From Anagrus nilaparvatae (lineage: Eukaryota; Arthropoda; Insecta; Hymenoptera; Mymaridae), in the NCBI GenBank assembly GCA_022575985.1, contig JAKSXM010000132.1, forward strand, positions 5,208,001 to 5,272,000: 64,000 nt of DNA, in the 5' to 3' direction. The notes under the pieces were generated by a model. It searched no databases, was not told where the DNA came from, and saw nothing but the letters and a program-made list of their open reading frames with translations. Shown here piece after piece: positions 45,326 to 59,503 of the stretch (its first letter is position 1; each line of letters starts with the position of its first letter). Both the position numbers and the translations under genes were made by a program.

Positions 45326-46256
45326 TACCTTGTCACAGGTCTATACAAATATCTTTATTTTTCATTACAAGGTTTAAATACAAGAAAATTTTCCTTATTC
45401 ACATTTTTTCAATATTGTTTTTTTTATTTTTAAATTTATATTATCAAAACAGCAAATCCTGTAACTTATGGAATAATAATACAAATATTTATTTTATTAT
45501 CTTACTTTACAAATGTACTTACATGTAACATAATAACCTAGTATTAATTCTGATTATTAAATTTACAAATAAAAAATAGTACATTTTTATTAATCTCAAT
45601 TAAACCTATAATAATTTTGTAAAAATTTTTAAACTGCTAAGTGTCTTGCATTCAGTTTCATGTAAACTTACAATCACATACAGGAACAGCTTTTCGGGAT
45701 TAGTCTTATTTGAAAATTTTTTTGTGATTCATAAATTCAAAATTAAAATTTATTTTGTGTTTTTTGAATATTTTAGATACTTTATTACAGGTATGTAATC
45801 CAGAAATTTTCGGGGGGAAGGGGCAGAAGTTTCTCAAGGCAAGTTAGGGAGGCGTCAAAATTTGTTGTCAGCTGGATTTTCCGATTCAAAATGCATTTTT
45901 AACAAGTTAAATCTTTTCTTAAAAATGAACATAAAATAAATGTAATAAATATCGAAGGGGGTGGGGGCCAAGGCAAGGGGTTCTAAGAACGTGCCTGCCG
46001 GCTTATTGTTTCCCATACAAATTTCCCATATAAATAGATTTTTTTAGCCTGTTTTGAAAACGTTTATCATTTAATATTTAATCAGAAAAAAATGTTTCTT
46101 ATCAAATAATTATTCGCACCATTTGACGATAATAATTGTAATACAAAAAACTAGCTTCTATAAATAAGCATTTTCCGAAAAATATTTGTTAAACAATAAT
46201 TAAATATAACTTATTAAGTGATTTATAGGTATCAAAATTAATATTCGATCGTAATT
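45326..46256. other. Non-coding part of the array unit, downstream of the IR gene
   Basis: No gene seen. A G-rich stretch (TTTTCGGGGGGAAGGGGCAG near 45,810 and GGGGGTGGGGGCC near 45,957) stands out. The same segment recurs in the later units at about 49,742-50,672, 54,158-55,087, 58,573-59,503 and 62,989-63,918. Confidence 0.6.
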
Positions 46257-48351
46257 TTACGAATTAAATCGAAAATCGTTTATCCTTAAATTTTTGTGTC
46301 GTACCAGGATCCTCCGTTTTACCTTAGTTATGCTTCTTTTCACTGGAATTTTATTTTTTTGCCAAAGATCCGAGTACTCATAATGTTTTTTATTTAATCT
46401 TTGGTTATAGAATTTATTTAAATATGGTTGCTTTTTATTATTTTTATAGTAAAAATAAAAATTTTCAACAAACAAAACAATTGTAGCGATAATGTAGCCA
46501 ATTAATAGTAAGCAAAATATTGGTATTAGATCTAAAAGATTTAATCTACTTTTTTGCAATTTATCAGAGTTGGAATTATAATCTTTGTAAAACATAAATT
46601 TTTTGATCCACTTTTTCATTAATCCAGATTCCACAACTTTTTCTATGTAATTATTTATAAATTTTTGTTGTGGAGCACCTCTTATTGTTGCAAAAGACGT
46701 TGGATATACAGTTACAGTTTCTGGCAAAACGTAATAATTTGAATAAGTGTTGTAATTGCTTATAGAAAAATTTTTTTGGATCATTAAAGCTTCGTCTTTT
46801 ATTTTCCCCTGCTCTAATTCATTAATTTTTCTTAATAATGTAGGATCATCGACATAAATCAGTTTATCTTTAATACAGCTATCAGTTACGGTATATTTAA
46901 CGTCTAAATCATTTGATTCATAAACCCATTGAAAGTATTTTGAAGTTGTTAATTTGAAATCAGATTCACAAAGCTGATTAATAGTTTCTATTTGAAATTC
47001 TGATTTAATAAACATTTGACTAGATAATGAAGCCGAATAATGTTGGCTTATTAAATAACCAAATAATGCCCATGTTATAAAAAATATACGATGTGCCAAT
47101 CTTGATGGTTGAGTGGGTTGCGCTATTCCAAGAATTAAGCCTATTAATCCAAGCATTCCATGAACTTCTATTTTTAATAAATAAATTAAAACTTCCGAAA
47201 TAATCAATAAGGCAATTAAAATTAACCACACATCGTGACTTAATGGTGATATCAAACTTTTGAAAGAAAGCCGAAATGAACAAGGTACTAACCAAATGAC
47301 GTGGGTTATCTATAATGAATAAGAAAATAATTCTTAAAATTTGTATAGCATTTCTTAACTAAAATAATTATTAACTTACATCATAAGGTGATATATAAGC
47401 AACTTCCTCCTGAGGATCCCAATTGATCCCACCAATAACAAATTGGCTTTCATATCTTATTTCTAAAAGAATCGCAACTCTTGAATCTGTATCATTGTGT
47501 ATCATCATTCTAGAATAATGCATTTGAAAATTCAAATATGAAGAGATCTTATCCAAAAGGAACACTTCAAATCCTGAAACTTTTTCATCATCTAATAAAA
47601 AGGAATAAGGAGCAAAATCAAGGTATGTAGCTTGCATTATACAGTTGTTAAATTCTAGTTCACGAAACATTAGATCTGACATATTATTGTAAAATGTGGA
47701 TGAAGTACAAGAAGATCCAAAAATTATAGGTTCAGCAGGTATACATGACTCATTTGATCTAAATTCCATAGACTTGGAAAACAAAAATTCATCGTTTACC
47801 AATCCAGTTATGACTATTTTATGTAATTTACGTTTCCATAAAATTTGTATCAAATATGAAGAATCTTCTAAAAAACTTTCTTGATTTAAATAAGGCTTAC
47901 TAATTATGACGATGTACAGTAAACAATTTTCCGAACAAAGATACAATAATTCTGGTTTCGTATCTGTTTTCAAAGTACCTGGTTTATCAATCAATATAAT
48001 TGCATAAAGACTTGATGAATATTTCATTTTTAAATCTATACTTCCAGTTAATAAATATATTGGTAGATCAGGTTCTATTAAATATTTGATTATAAAATTA
48101 TATTCCGGAATTTTAGACTCCTTAATATTTGGGATGTAAAATGTTATTGGATATATTTTTAAAAAAGTATAATTAAAAAAATTTTTGAAGCAAAAAACGG
48201 CGTTTCTTAAATTTTCTGCCATTTTAAAGTGAGAACTCGTTTTACTTTTTATAGTAACAGCGGACGAATTCGATAAATTGTTGAACTTCGTATAAGTTAA
48301 ATTGAATTTATAAAATAGTAAAACAAAAGAAAAAAATTTTAAAATCTTCAT
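46257..48351 (-). CDS. Divergent ionotropic receptor, array copy 1 (complete)
   Basis: Two exons, 48351-47380 and 47309-46257, join across a 70-bp phase-0 intron (GTAAGT...ATAG) into 674 residues. IRs are ligand-gated cation channels related to glutamate receptors, used in smell and taste. Order: signal peptide; N-terminal domain with several cysteines; S1 ligand-binding part (LDFAPYSFLLDDEKVSGFEV to YISPYD, ITHVIWLVPC); TM1 (VWLILIALLIISEVLIYLL); pore and TM2 with HYSASLSSQM in place of the SYTANLAAFL of glutamate receptors; S2 with VYPTSFATIRG and IEKVVESGLMKKWI; TM3 (LIPIFCLLLIGYIIATIVLF); and a basic tail. The usual glutamate-contact residues are not evident, as is common in divergent IRs. 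This copy alone has Asn at about residue 487, where the others have Asp. Confidence 0.92.
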
Positions 48352-48775
48352 ATTTCTAAATTTAAAACTTTTTAACTTATTGTTAGAGAATTCAAATTTA
48401 AACTGGTATTAGCATGTATAAAAATATCATACTAATTCTATAATAAAATTGAAGTACGTATAAGTATTAATAAATATAAAATATAGGTTCTTGTATTGGG
48501 TACTTTCATGTTGAAAACATTCGTGAAAAATAATAATGACTGAATTTGTCCTTAAAAATCCTTGAAAATAAAAATAATACACGATATGAAAAATATTTAC
48601 ATTTGAAATTATAAATATTTATTTTCCAACATGCTATTCGAAAATTTGTATTTTTTTGTTTAATTAAGACTGCAATTAAAATTTACAATAAGAAAGTTCT
48701 TTATGTTTGATTTTATCATAATATTTGGGCAGCCAACTTGTTTTAAAGGCTATTGTGGTATAAGTGTAGTAGTTT

Positions 48776-49476
48776 GATCCCAAAAAACTTAATCTACTAC
48801 CACCATTGTAAAACATCTGTTGCTTCTGTTGCACATGGTGCTTTTATGTATAAACTACATTCTTCATCCCAATTTACATCTGAATCTTCATCGAATATAG
48901 CTGAAAAATGTAAAAGATTCCTATTAATTTCTATTTTCCTTTCTTTTAGTTCTTTTTCATTAGACTGCAATTTTATCATAATAACTTCTATAAATTTTTT
49001 AAAAGCACTTTATACTTTTTTTCTCTAGTTTTTTATCCCAGTGAGTTTTTGAAAACTTTTTATTTTATGTCGAGGATCTAGAAGTAATGACGCACTGTAA
49101 AACGAGTTACACTGCTTGTAATGTTTTAAAAGTTTTTTTCGACCATTTTCAAATGCTTTTATTAAAACCACGTCCAAAGTTTAACCCTATCATTTTTTTC
49201 ATACATCGTTTTAACTATGTTTTCAACTTTATCTAGCAAAATATTAAAAGGTTAAACTGCAGTTGGAAGAGTTGGATATTTTTCGCCTGATAGTAAATCT
49301 GAAACTTGCTTAAAAATTTGTAAATAAGATATTATGACATCGAGTGCTTGCCACTCAATATCCTGTAGCCGGAATTGACCCATTTCATTATTGTTTTCAA
49401 ATAATGATTTCACGGCTAATTTTAACTCCCTAAACACTCTTAGCATTTATAAAGTTCTGTTGCGACAATAATTATG
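48776..49476 (-). pseudogene. hAT transposase remnant, array unit 2
   Basis: Copy of 44,360-45,060 displaced by 4,416 bp, with the same stop codons. It keeps the seven-T run near 49,134 (AAGTTTTTTTCGACC), like unit 1. Confidence 0.8.
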
Positions 49477-49616
49477 GTTTAATGAATTTAATTTAGCAAG
49501 GCTTACAGAAGTCTTCCAATTCAATGGTTAACAAACTTGATGTTTTTATTTTTTTCAAATATTTATAATTTTGTTTATTAAATCTGTAAGTTCATTTGAC
49601 TTCGCGAAAAAAAAAT

Positions 49617-49741
49617 ACGAGGCATAATGAGGCGAGGTGAGGCGAGATTCTGGAAATTTTAATCTTGGTCTTGCCTTGTCTAAGCGAGAATTTCAAATCT
49701 TGATCTGGCTTCGTTATCGTCTCCTTCTTGCCATGCCTCGT
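49617..49741. mobile_element. 125-bp miniature element, array unit 2
   Basis: Same sequence and surroundings as 45,201-45,325. Confidence 0.75.
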
Positions 49742-50672
49742 TACCTTGTCACAGGTCTATACAAATATCTTTATTTTTCATTACAAGGTTTAAATACAAG
49801 AAAATTTTCCTTATTCACATTTTTTCAATATTGTTTTTTTTATTTTTAAATTTATATTATCAAAACAGCAAATCCTGTAACTTATGGAATAATAATACAA
49901 ATATTTATTTTATTATCTTACTTTACAAATGTACTTACATGTAACATAATAACCTAGTATTAATTCTGATTATTAAATTTACAAATAAAAAATAGTACAT
50001 TTTTATTAATCTCAATTAAACCTATAATAATTTTGTAAAAATTTTTAAACTGCTAAGTGTCTTGCATTCAGTTTCATGTAAACTTACAATCACATACAGG
50101 AACAGCTTTTCGGGATTAGTCTTATTTGAAAATTTTTTTGTGATTCATAAATTCAAAATTAAAATTTATTTTGTGTTTTTTGAATATTTTAGATACTTTA
50201 TTACAGGTATGTAATCCAGAAATTTTCGGGGGGAAGGGGCAGAAGTTTCTCAAGGCAAGTTAGGGAGGCGTCAAAATTTGTTGTCAGCTGGATTTTCCGA
50301 TTCAAAATGCATTTTTAACAAGTTAAATCTTTTCTTAAAAATGAACATAAAATAAATGTAATAAATATCGAAGGGGGTGGGGGCCAAGGCAAGGGGTTCT
50401 AAGAACGTGCCTGCCGGCTTATTGTTTCCCATACAAATTTCCCATATAAATAGATTTTTTTAGCCTGTTTTGAAAACGTTTATCATTTAATATTTAATCA
50501 GAAAAAAATGTTTCTTATCAAATAATTATTCGCACCATTTGACGATAATAATTGTAATACAAAAAACTAGCTTCTATAAATAAGCATTTTCCGAAAAATA
50601 TTTGTTAAACAATAATTAAATATAACTTATTAAGTGATTTATAGGTATCAAAATTAATATTCGATCGTAATT

Positions 50673-52767
50673 TTACGAATTAAATCGAAAATCGTTTATC
50701 CTTAAATTTTTGTGTCGTACCAGGATCCTCCGTTTTACCTTAGTTATGCTTCTTTTCACTGGAATTTTATTTTTTTGCCAAAGATCCGAGTACTCATAAT
50801 GTTTTTTATTTAATCTTTGGTTATAGAATTTATTTAAATATGGTTGCTTTTTATTATTTTTATAGTAAAAATAAAAATTTTCAACAAACAAAACAATTGT
50901 AGCGATAATGTAGCCAATTAATAGTAAGCAAAATATTGGTATTAGATCTAAAAGATTTAATCTACTTTTTTGCAATTTATCAGAGTTGGAATTATAATCT
51001 TTGTAAAACATAAATTTTTTGATCCACTTTTTCATTAATCCAGATTCCACAACTTTTTCTATGTAATTATTTATAAATTTTTGTTGTGGAGCACCTCTTA
51101 TTGTTGCAAAAGACGTTGGATATACAGTTACAGTTTCTGGCAAAACGTAATAATTTGAATAAGTGTTGTAATTGCTTATAGAAAAATTTTTTTGGATCAT
51201 TAAAGCTTCGTCTTTTATTTTCCCCTGCTCTAATTCATCAATTTTTCTTAATAATGTAGGATCATCGACATAAATCAGTTTATCTTTAATACAGCTATCA
51301 GTTACGGTATATTTAACGTCTAAATCATTTGATTCATAAACCCATTGAAAGTATTTTGAAGTTGTTAATTTGAAATCAGATTCACAAAGCTGATTAATAG
51401 TTTCTATTTGAAATTCTGATTTAATAAACATTTGACTAGATAATGAAGCCGAATAATGTTGGCTTATTAAATAACCAAATAATGCCCATGTTATAAAAAA
51501 TATACGATGTGCCAATCTTGATGGTTGAGTGGGTTGCGCTATTCCAAGAATTAAGCCTATTAATCCAAGCATTCCATGAACTTCTATTTTTAATAAATAA
51601 ATTAAAACTTCCGAAATAATCAATAAGGCAATTAAAATTAACCACACATCGTGACTTAATGGTGATATCAAACTTTTGAAAGAAAGCCGAAATGAACAAG
51701 GTACTAACCAAATGACGTGGGTTATCTATAATGAATAAGAAAATAATTCTTAAAATTTGTATAGCATTTCTTAACTAAAATAATTATTAACTTACATCAT
51801 AAGGTGATATATAAGCAACTTCCTCCTGAGGATCCCAATTGATCCCACCAATAACAAATTGGCTTTCATATCTTATTTCTAAAAGAATCGCAACTCTTGA
51901 ATCTGTATCATTGTGTATCATCATTCTAGAATAATGCATTTGAAAATTCAAATATGAAGAGATCTTATCCAAAAGGAACACTTCAAATCCTGAAACTTTT
52001 TCATCATCTAATAAAAAGGAATAAGGAGCAAAATCAAGGTATGTAGCTTGCATTATACAGTTGTTAAATTCTAGTTCACGAAACATTAGATCTGACATAT
52101 TATTGTAAAATGTGGATGAAGTACAAGAAGATCCAAAAATTATAGGTTCAGCAGGTATACATGACTCATTTGATCTAAATTCCATAGACTTGGAAAACAA
52201 AAATTCATCGTTTACCAATCCAGTTATGACTATTTTATGTAATTTACGTTTCCATAAAATTTGTATCAAATATGAAGAATCTTCTAAAAAACTTTCTTGA
52301 TTTAAATAAGGCTTACTAATTATGACGATGTACAGTAAACAATTTTCCGAACAAAGATACAATAATTCTGGTTTCGTATCTGTTTTCAAAGTACCTGGTT
52401 TATCAATCAATATAATTGCATAAAGACTTGATGAATATTTCATTTTTAAATCTATACTTCCAGTTAATAAATATATTGGTAGATCAGGTTCTATTAAATA
52501 TTTGATTATAAAATTATATTCCGGAATTTTAGACTCCTTAATATTTGGGATGTAAAATGTTATTGGATATATTTTTAAAAAAGTATAATTAAAAAAATTT
52601 TTGAAGCAAAAAACGGCGTTTCTTAAATTTTCTGCCATTTTAAAGTGAGAACTCGTTTTACTTTTTATAGTAACAGCGGACGAATTCGATAAATTGTTGA
52701 ACTTCGTATAAGTTAAATTGAATTTATAAAATAGTAAAACAAAAGAAAAAAATTTTAAAATCTTCAT
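50673..52767 (-). CDS. Divergent ionotropic receptor, array copy 2 (complete)
   Basis: Exons 52767-51796 and 51725-50673 give 674 residues. The protein equals copy 1 except Asp for Asn at about residue 487, in the S2 part (LLRKIDELEQ). Both exons, the intron and the flanks match, so promoters and coding capacity look equivalent. Architecture and expected role are as for copy 1. Confidence 0.92.
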
Positions 52768-53191
52768 ATTTCTAAATTTAAAACTTTTTAACTTATTGTT
52801 AGAGAATTCAAATTTAAACTGGTATTAGCATGTATAAAAATATCATACTAATTCTATAATAAAATTGAAGTACGTATAAGTATTAATAAATATAAAATAT
52901 AGGTTCTTGTATTGGGTACTTTCATGTTGAAAACATTCGTGAAAAATAATAATGACTGAATTTGTCCTTAAAAATCCTTGAAAATAAAAATAATACACGA
53001 TATGAAAAATATTTACATTTGAAATTATAAATATTTATTTTCCAACATGCTATTCGAAAATTTGTATTTTTTTGTTTAATTAAGACTGCAATTAAAATTT
53101 ACAATAAGAAAGTTCTTTATGTTTGATTTTATCATAATATTTGGGCAGCCAACTTGTTTTAAAGGCTATTGTGGTATAAGTGTAGTAGTTT

Positions 53192-53892
53192 GATCCCAAA
53201 AAACTTAATCTACTACCACCATTGTAAAACATCTGTTGCTTCTGTTGCACATGGTGCTTTTATGTATAAACTACATTCTTCATCCCAATTTACATCTGAA
53301 TCTTCATCGAATATAGCTGAAAAATGTAAAAGATTCCTATTAATTTCTATTTTCCTTTCTTTTAGTTCTTTTTCATTAGACTGCAATTTTATCATAATAA
53401 CTTCTATAAATTTTTTAAAAGCACTTTATACTTTTTTTCTCTAGTTTTTTATCCCAGTGAGTTTTTGAAAACTTTTTATTTTATGTCGAGGATCTAGAAG
53501 TAATGACGCACTGTAAAACGAGTTACACTGCTTGTAATGTTTTAAAAGTTTTTCTCGACCATTTTCAAATGCTTTTATTAAAACCACGTCCAAAGTTTAA
53601 CCCTATCATTTTTTTCATACATCGTTTTAACTATGTTTTCAACTTTATCTAGCAAAATATTAAAAGGTTAAACTGCAGTTGGAAGAGTTGGATATTTTTC
53701 GCCTGATAGTAAATCTGAAACTTGCTTAAAAATTTGTAAATAAGATATTATGACATCGAGTGCTTGCCACTCAATATCCTGTAGCCGGAATTGACCCATT
53801 TCATTATTGTTTTCAAATAATGATTTCACGGCTAATTTTAACTCCCTAAACACTCTTAGCATTTATAAAGTTCTGTTGCGACAATAATTATG
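53192..53892 (-). pseudogene. hAT transposase remnant, array unit 3
   Basis: Same lesions as unit 1, but with a T-to-C change near 53,554 (GTTTTTCTCGACC) shared only with unit 5. Confidence 0.8.
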
Positions 53893-54032
53893 GTTTAATG
53901 AATTTAATTTAGCAAGGCTTACAGAAGTCTTCCAATTCAATGGTTAACAAACTTGATGTTTTTATTTTTTTCAAATATTTATAATTTTGTTTATTAAATC
54001 TGTAAGTTCATTTGACTTCGCGAAAAAAAAAT

Positions 54033-54157
54033 ACGAGGCATAATGAGGCGAGGTGAGGCGAGATTCTGGAAATTTTAATCTTGGTCTTGCCTTGTCTAAG
54101 CGAGAATTTCAAATCTTGATCTGGCTTCGTTATCGTCTCCTTCTTGCCATGCCTCGT
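54033..54157. mobile_element. 125-bp miniature element, array unit 3
   Basis: Same sequence and surroundings as in the other units. Confidence 0.75.
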
Positions 54158-55087
54158 TACCTTGTCACAGGTCTATACAAATATCTTTATTTTTCATTAC
54201 AAGGTTTAAATACAAGAAAATTTTCCTTATTCACATTTTTTCAATATTGTTTTTTTTATTTTTAAATTTATATTATCAAAACAGCAAATCCTGTAACTTA
54301 TGGAATAATAATACAAATATTTATTTTATTATCTTACTTTACAAATGTACTTACATGTAACATAATAACCTAGTATTATTCTGATTATTAAATTTACAAA
54401 TAAAAAATAGTACATTTTTATTAATCTCAATTAAACCTATAATAATTTTGTAAAAATTTTTAAACTGCTAAGTGTCTTGCATTCAGTTTCATGTAAACTT
54501 ACAATCACATACAGGAACAGCTTTTCGGGATTAGTCTTATTTGAAAATTTTTTTGTGATTCATAAATTCAAAATTAAAATTTATTTTGTGTTTTTTGAAT
54601 ATTTTAGATACTTTATTACAGGTATGTAATCCAGAAATTTTCGGGGGGAAGGGGCAGAAGTTTCTCAAGGCAAGTTAGGGAGGCGTCAAAATTTGTTGTC
54701 AGCTGGATTTTCCGATTCAAAATGCATTTTTAACAAGTTAAATCTTTTCTTAAAAATGAACATAAAATAAATGTAATAAATATCGAAGGGGGTGGGGGCC
54801 AAGGCAAGGGGTTCTAAGAACGTGCCTGCCGGCTTATTGTTTCCCATACAAATTTCCCATATAAATAGATTTTTTTAGCCTGTTTTGAAAACGTTTATCA
54901 TTTAATATTTAATCAGAAAAAAATGTTTCTTATCAAATAATTATTCGCACCATTTGACGATAATAATTGTAATACAAAAAACTAGCTTCTATAAATAAGC
55001 ATTTTCCGAAAAATATTTGTTAAACAATAATTAAATATAACTTATTAAGTGATTTATAGGTATCAAAATTAATATTCGATCGTAATT

Positions 55088-57182
55088 TTACGAATTAAAT
55101 CGAAAATCGTTTATCCTTAAATTTTTGTGTCGTACCAGGATCCTCCGTTTTACCTTAGTTATGCTTCTTTTCACTGGAATTTTATTTTTTTGCCAAAGAT
55201 CCGAGTACTCATAATGTTTTTTATTTAATCTTTGGTTATAGAATTTATTTAAATATGGTTGCTTTTTATTATTTTTATAGTAAAAATAAAAATTTTCAAC
55301 AAACAAAACAATTGTAGCGATAATGTAGCCAATTAATAGTAAGCAAAATATTGGTATTAGATCTAAAAGATTTAATCTACTTTTTTGCAATTTATCAGAG
55401 TTGGAATTATAATCTTTGTAAAACATAAATTTTTTGATCCACTTTTTCATTAATCCAGATTCCACAACTTTTTCTATGTAATTATTTATAAATTTTTGTT
55501 GTGGAGCACCTCTTATTGTTGCAAAAGACGTTGGATATACAGTTACAGTTTCTGGCAAAACGTAATAATTTGAATAAGTGTTGTAATTGCTTATAGAAAA
55601 ATTTTTTTGGATCATTAAAGCTTCGTCTTTTATTTTCCCCTGCTCTAATTCATCAATTTTTCTTAATAATGTAGGATCATCGACATAAATCAGTTTATCT
55701 TTAATACAGCTATCAGTTACGGTATATTTAACGTCTAAATCATTTGATTCATAAACCCATTGAAAGTATTTTGAAGTTGTTAATTTGAAATCAGATTCAC
55801 AAAGCTGATTAATAGTTTCTATTTGAAATTCTGATTTAATAAACATTTGACTAGATAATGAAGCCGAATAATGTTGGCTTATTAAATAACCAAATAATGC
55901 CCATGTTATAAAAAATATACGATGTGCCAATCTTGATGGTTGAGTGGGTTGCGCTATTCCAAGAATTAAGCCTATTAATCCAAGCATTCCATGAACTTCT
56001 ATTTTTAATAAATAAATTAAAACTTCCGAAATAATCAATAAGGCAATTAAAATTAACCACACATCGTGACTTAATGGTGATATCAAACTTTTGAAAGAAA
56101 GCCGAAATGAACAAGGTACTAACCAAATGACGTGGGTTATCTATAATGAATAAGAAAATAATTCTTAAAATTTGTATAGCATTTCTTAACTAAAATAATT
56201 ATTAACTTACATCATAAGGTGATATATAAGCAACTTCCTCCTGAGGATCCCAATTGATCCCACCAATAACAAATTGGCTTTCATATCTTATTTCTAAAAG
56301 AATCGCAACTCTTGAATCTGTATCATTGTGTATCATCATTCTAGAATAATGCATTTGAAAATTCAAATATGAAGAGATCTTATCCAAAAGGAACACTTCA
56401 AATCCTGAAACTTTTTCATCATCTAATAAAAAGGAATAAGGAGCAAAATCAAGGTATGTAGCTTGCATTATACAGTTGTTAAATTCTAGTTCACGAAACA
56501 TTAGATCTGACATATTATTGTAAAATGTGGATGAAGTACAAGAAGATCCAAAAATTATAGGTTCAGCAGGTATACATGACTCATTTGATCTAAATTCCAT
56601 AGACTTGGAAAACAAAAATTCATCGTTTACCAATCCAGTTATGACTATTTTATGTAATTTACGTTTCCATAAAATTTGTATCAAATATGAAGAATCTTCT
56701 AAAAAACTTTCTTGATTTAAATAAGGCTTACTAATTATGACGATGTACAGTAAACAATTTTCCGAACAAAGATACAATAATTCTGGTTTCGTATCTGTTT
56801 TCAAAGTACCTGGTTTATCAATCAATATAATTGCATAAAGACTTGATGAATATTTCATTTTTAAATCTATACTTCCAGTTAATAAATATATTGGTAGATC
56901 AGGTTCTATTAAATATTTGATTATAAAATTATATTCCGGAATTTTAGACTCCTTAATATTTGGGATGTAAAATGTTATTGGATATATTTTTAAAAAAGTA
57001 TAATTAAAAAAATTTTTGAAGCAAAAAACGGCGTTTCTTAAATTTTCTGCCATTTTAAAGTGAGAACTCGTTTTACTTTTTATAGTAACAGCGGACGAAT
57101 TCGATAAATTGTTGAACTTCGTATAAGTTAAATTGAATTTATAAAATAGTAAAACAAAAGAAAAAAATTTTAAAATCTTCAT
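55088..57182 (-). CDS. Divergent ionotropic receptor, array copy 3 (complete)
   Basis: Exons 57182-56211 and 56140-55088 give 674 residues, the same protein as copy 2. The 3' flank has one base fewer than copies 1 and 2 (TAGTATTATTCTG near 54,372 against TAGTATTAATTCTG), which makes this unit 4,415 bp long. Confidence 0.92.
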
Positions 57183-57606
57183 ATTTCTAAATTTAAAACT
57201 TTTTAACTTATTGTTAGAGAATTCAAATTTAAACTGGTATTAGCATGTATAAAAATATCATACTAATTCTATAATAAAATTGAAGTACGTATAAGTATTA
57301 ATAAATATAAAATATAGGTTCTTGTATTGGGTACTTTCATGTTGAAAACATTCGTGAAAAATAATAATGACTGAATTTGTCCTTAAAAATCCTTGAAAAT
57401 AAAAATAATACACGATATGAAAAATATTTACATTTGAAATTATAAATATTTATTTTCCAACATGCTATTCGAAAATTTGTATTTTTTTGTTTAATTAAGA
57501 CTGCAATTAAAATTTACAATAAGAAAGTTCTTTATGTTTGATTTTATCATAATATTTGGGCAGCCAACTTGTTTTAAAGGCTATTGTGGTATAAGTGTAG
57601 TAGTTT

Positions 57607-58307
57607 GATCCCAAAAAACTTAATCTACTACCACCATTGTAAAACATCTGTTGCTTCTGTTGCACATGGTGCTTTTATGTATAAACTACATTCTTCATCC
57701 CAATTTACATCTGAATCTTCATCGAATATAGCTGAAAAATGTAAAAGATTCCTATTAATTTCTATTTTCCTTTCTTTTAGTTCTTTTTCATTAGACTGCA
57801 ATTTTATCATAATAACTTCTATAAATTTTTTAAAAGCACTTTATACTTTTTTTCTCTAGTTTTTTATCCCAGTGAGTTTTTGAAAACTTTTTATTTTATG
57901 TCGAGGATCTAGAAGTAATGACGCACTGTAAAACGAGTTACACTGCTTGTAATGTTTTAAAAGTTTTTTTCGACCATTTTCAAATGCTTTTATTAAAACC
58001 ACGTCCAAAGTTTAACCCTATCATTTTTTTCATACATCGTTTTAACTATGTTTTCAACTTTATCTAGCAAAATATTAAAAGGTTAAACTGCAGTTGGAAG
58101 AGTTGGATATTTTTCGCCTGATAGTAAATCTGAAACTTGCTTAAAAATTTGTAAATAAGATATTATGACATCGAGTGCTTGCCACTCAATATCCTGTAGC
58201 CGGAATTGACCCATTTCATTATTGTTTTCAAATAATGATTTCACGGCTAATTTTAACTCCCTAAACACTCTTAGCATTTATAAAGTTCTGTTGCGACAAT
58301 AATTATG
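57607..58307 (-). pseudogene. hAT transposase remnant, array unit 4
   Basis: Same lesions as the other copies. It has the unit-2 form of the T run (AAGTTTTTTTCGACC near 57,960). Confidence 0.8.
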
Positions 58308-58447
58308 GTTTAATGAATTTAATTTAGCAAGGCTTACAGAAGTCTTCCAATTCAATGGTTAACAAACTTGATGTTTTTATTTTTTTCAAATATTTATAAT
58401 TTTGTTTATTAAATCTGTAAGTTCATTTGACTTCGCGAAAAAAAAAT

Positions 58448-58572
58448 ACGAGGCATAATGAGGCGAGGTGAGGCGAGATTCTGGAAATTTTAATCTTGGT
58501 CTTGCCTTGTCTAAGCGAGAATTTCAAATCTTGATCTGGCTTCGTTATCGTCTCCTTCTTGCCATGCCTCGT
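58448..58572. mobile_element. 125-bp miniature element, array unit 4
   Basis: Same sequence and surroundings as in the other units. Confidence 0.75.
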
Positions 58573-59503
58573 TACCTTGTCACAGGTCTATACAAATATC
58601 TTTATTTTTCATTACAAGGTTTAAATACAAGAAAATTTTCCTTATTCACATTTTTTCAATATTGTTTTTTTTATTTTTAAATTTATATTATCAAAACAGC
58701 AAATCCTGTAACTTATGGAATAATAATACAAATATTTATTTTATTATCTTACTTTACAAATGTACTTACATGTAACATAATAACCTAGTATTAATTCTGA
58801 TTATTAAATTTACAAATAAAAAATAGTACATTTTTATTAATCTCAATTAAACCTATAATAATTTTGTAAAAATTTTTAAACTGCTAAGTGTCTTGCATTC
58901 AGTTTCATGTAAACTTACAATCACATACAGGAACAGCTTTTCGGGATTAGTCTTATTTGAAAATTTTTTTGTGATTCATAAATTCAAAATTAAAATTTAT
59001 TTTGTGTTTTTTGAATATTTTAGATACTTTATTACAGGTATGTAATCCAGAAATTTTCGGGGGGAAGGGGCAGAAGTTTCTCAAGGCAAGTTAGGGAGGC
59101 GTCAAAATTTGTTGTCAGCTGGATTTTCCGATTCAAAATGCATTTTTAACAAGTTAAATCTTTTCTTAAAAATGAACATAAAATAAATGTAATAAATATC
59201 GAAGGGGGTGGGGGCCAAGGCAAGGGGTTCTAAGAACGTGCCTGCCGGCTTATTGTTTCCCATACAAATTTCCCATATAAATAGATTTTTTTAGCCTGTT
59301 TTGAAAACGTTTATCATTTAATATTTAATCAGAAAAAAATGTTTCTTATCAAATAATTATTCGCACCATTTGACGATAATAATTGTAATACAAAAAACTA
59401 GCTTCTATAAATAAGCATTTTCCGAAAAATATTTGTTAAACAATAATTAAATATAACTTATTAAGTGATTTATAGGTATCAAAATTAATATTCGATCGTA
59501 ATT

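Noticed and set aside
45221..45433. 70-codon plus-strand frame repeated in every array unit
   Set aside because: It starts inside the 125-bp miniature element and runs into AT-rich DNA with no domain. It recurs only because the whole unit is duplicated.
47020..47295. 91-codon minus-strand frame beside IR exon 2, repeated in each unit
   Set aside because: It overlaps IR exon 2 in another frame. The IR frame has the membrane spans and the splice phase, so this one is a shadow.
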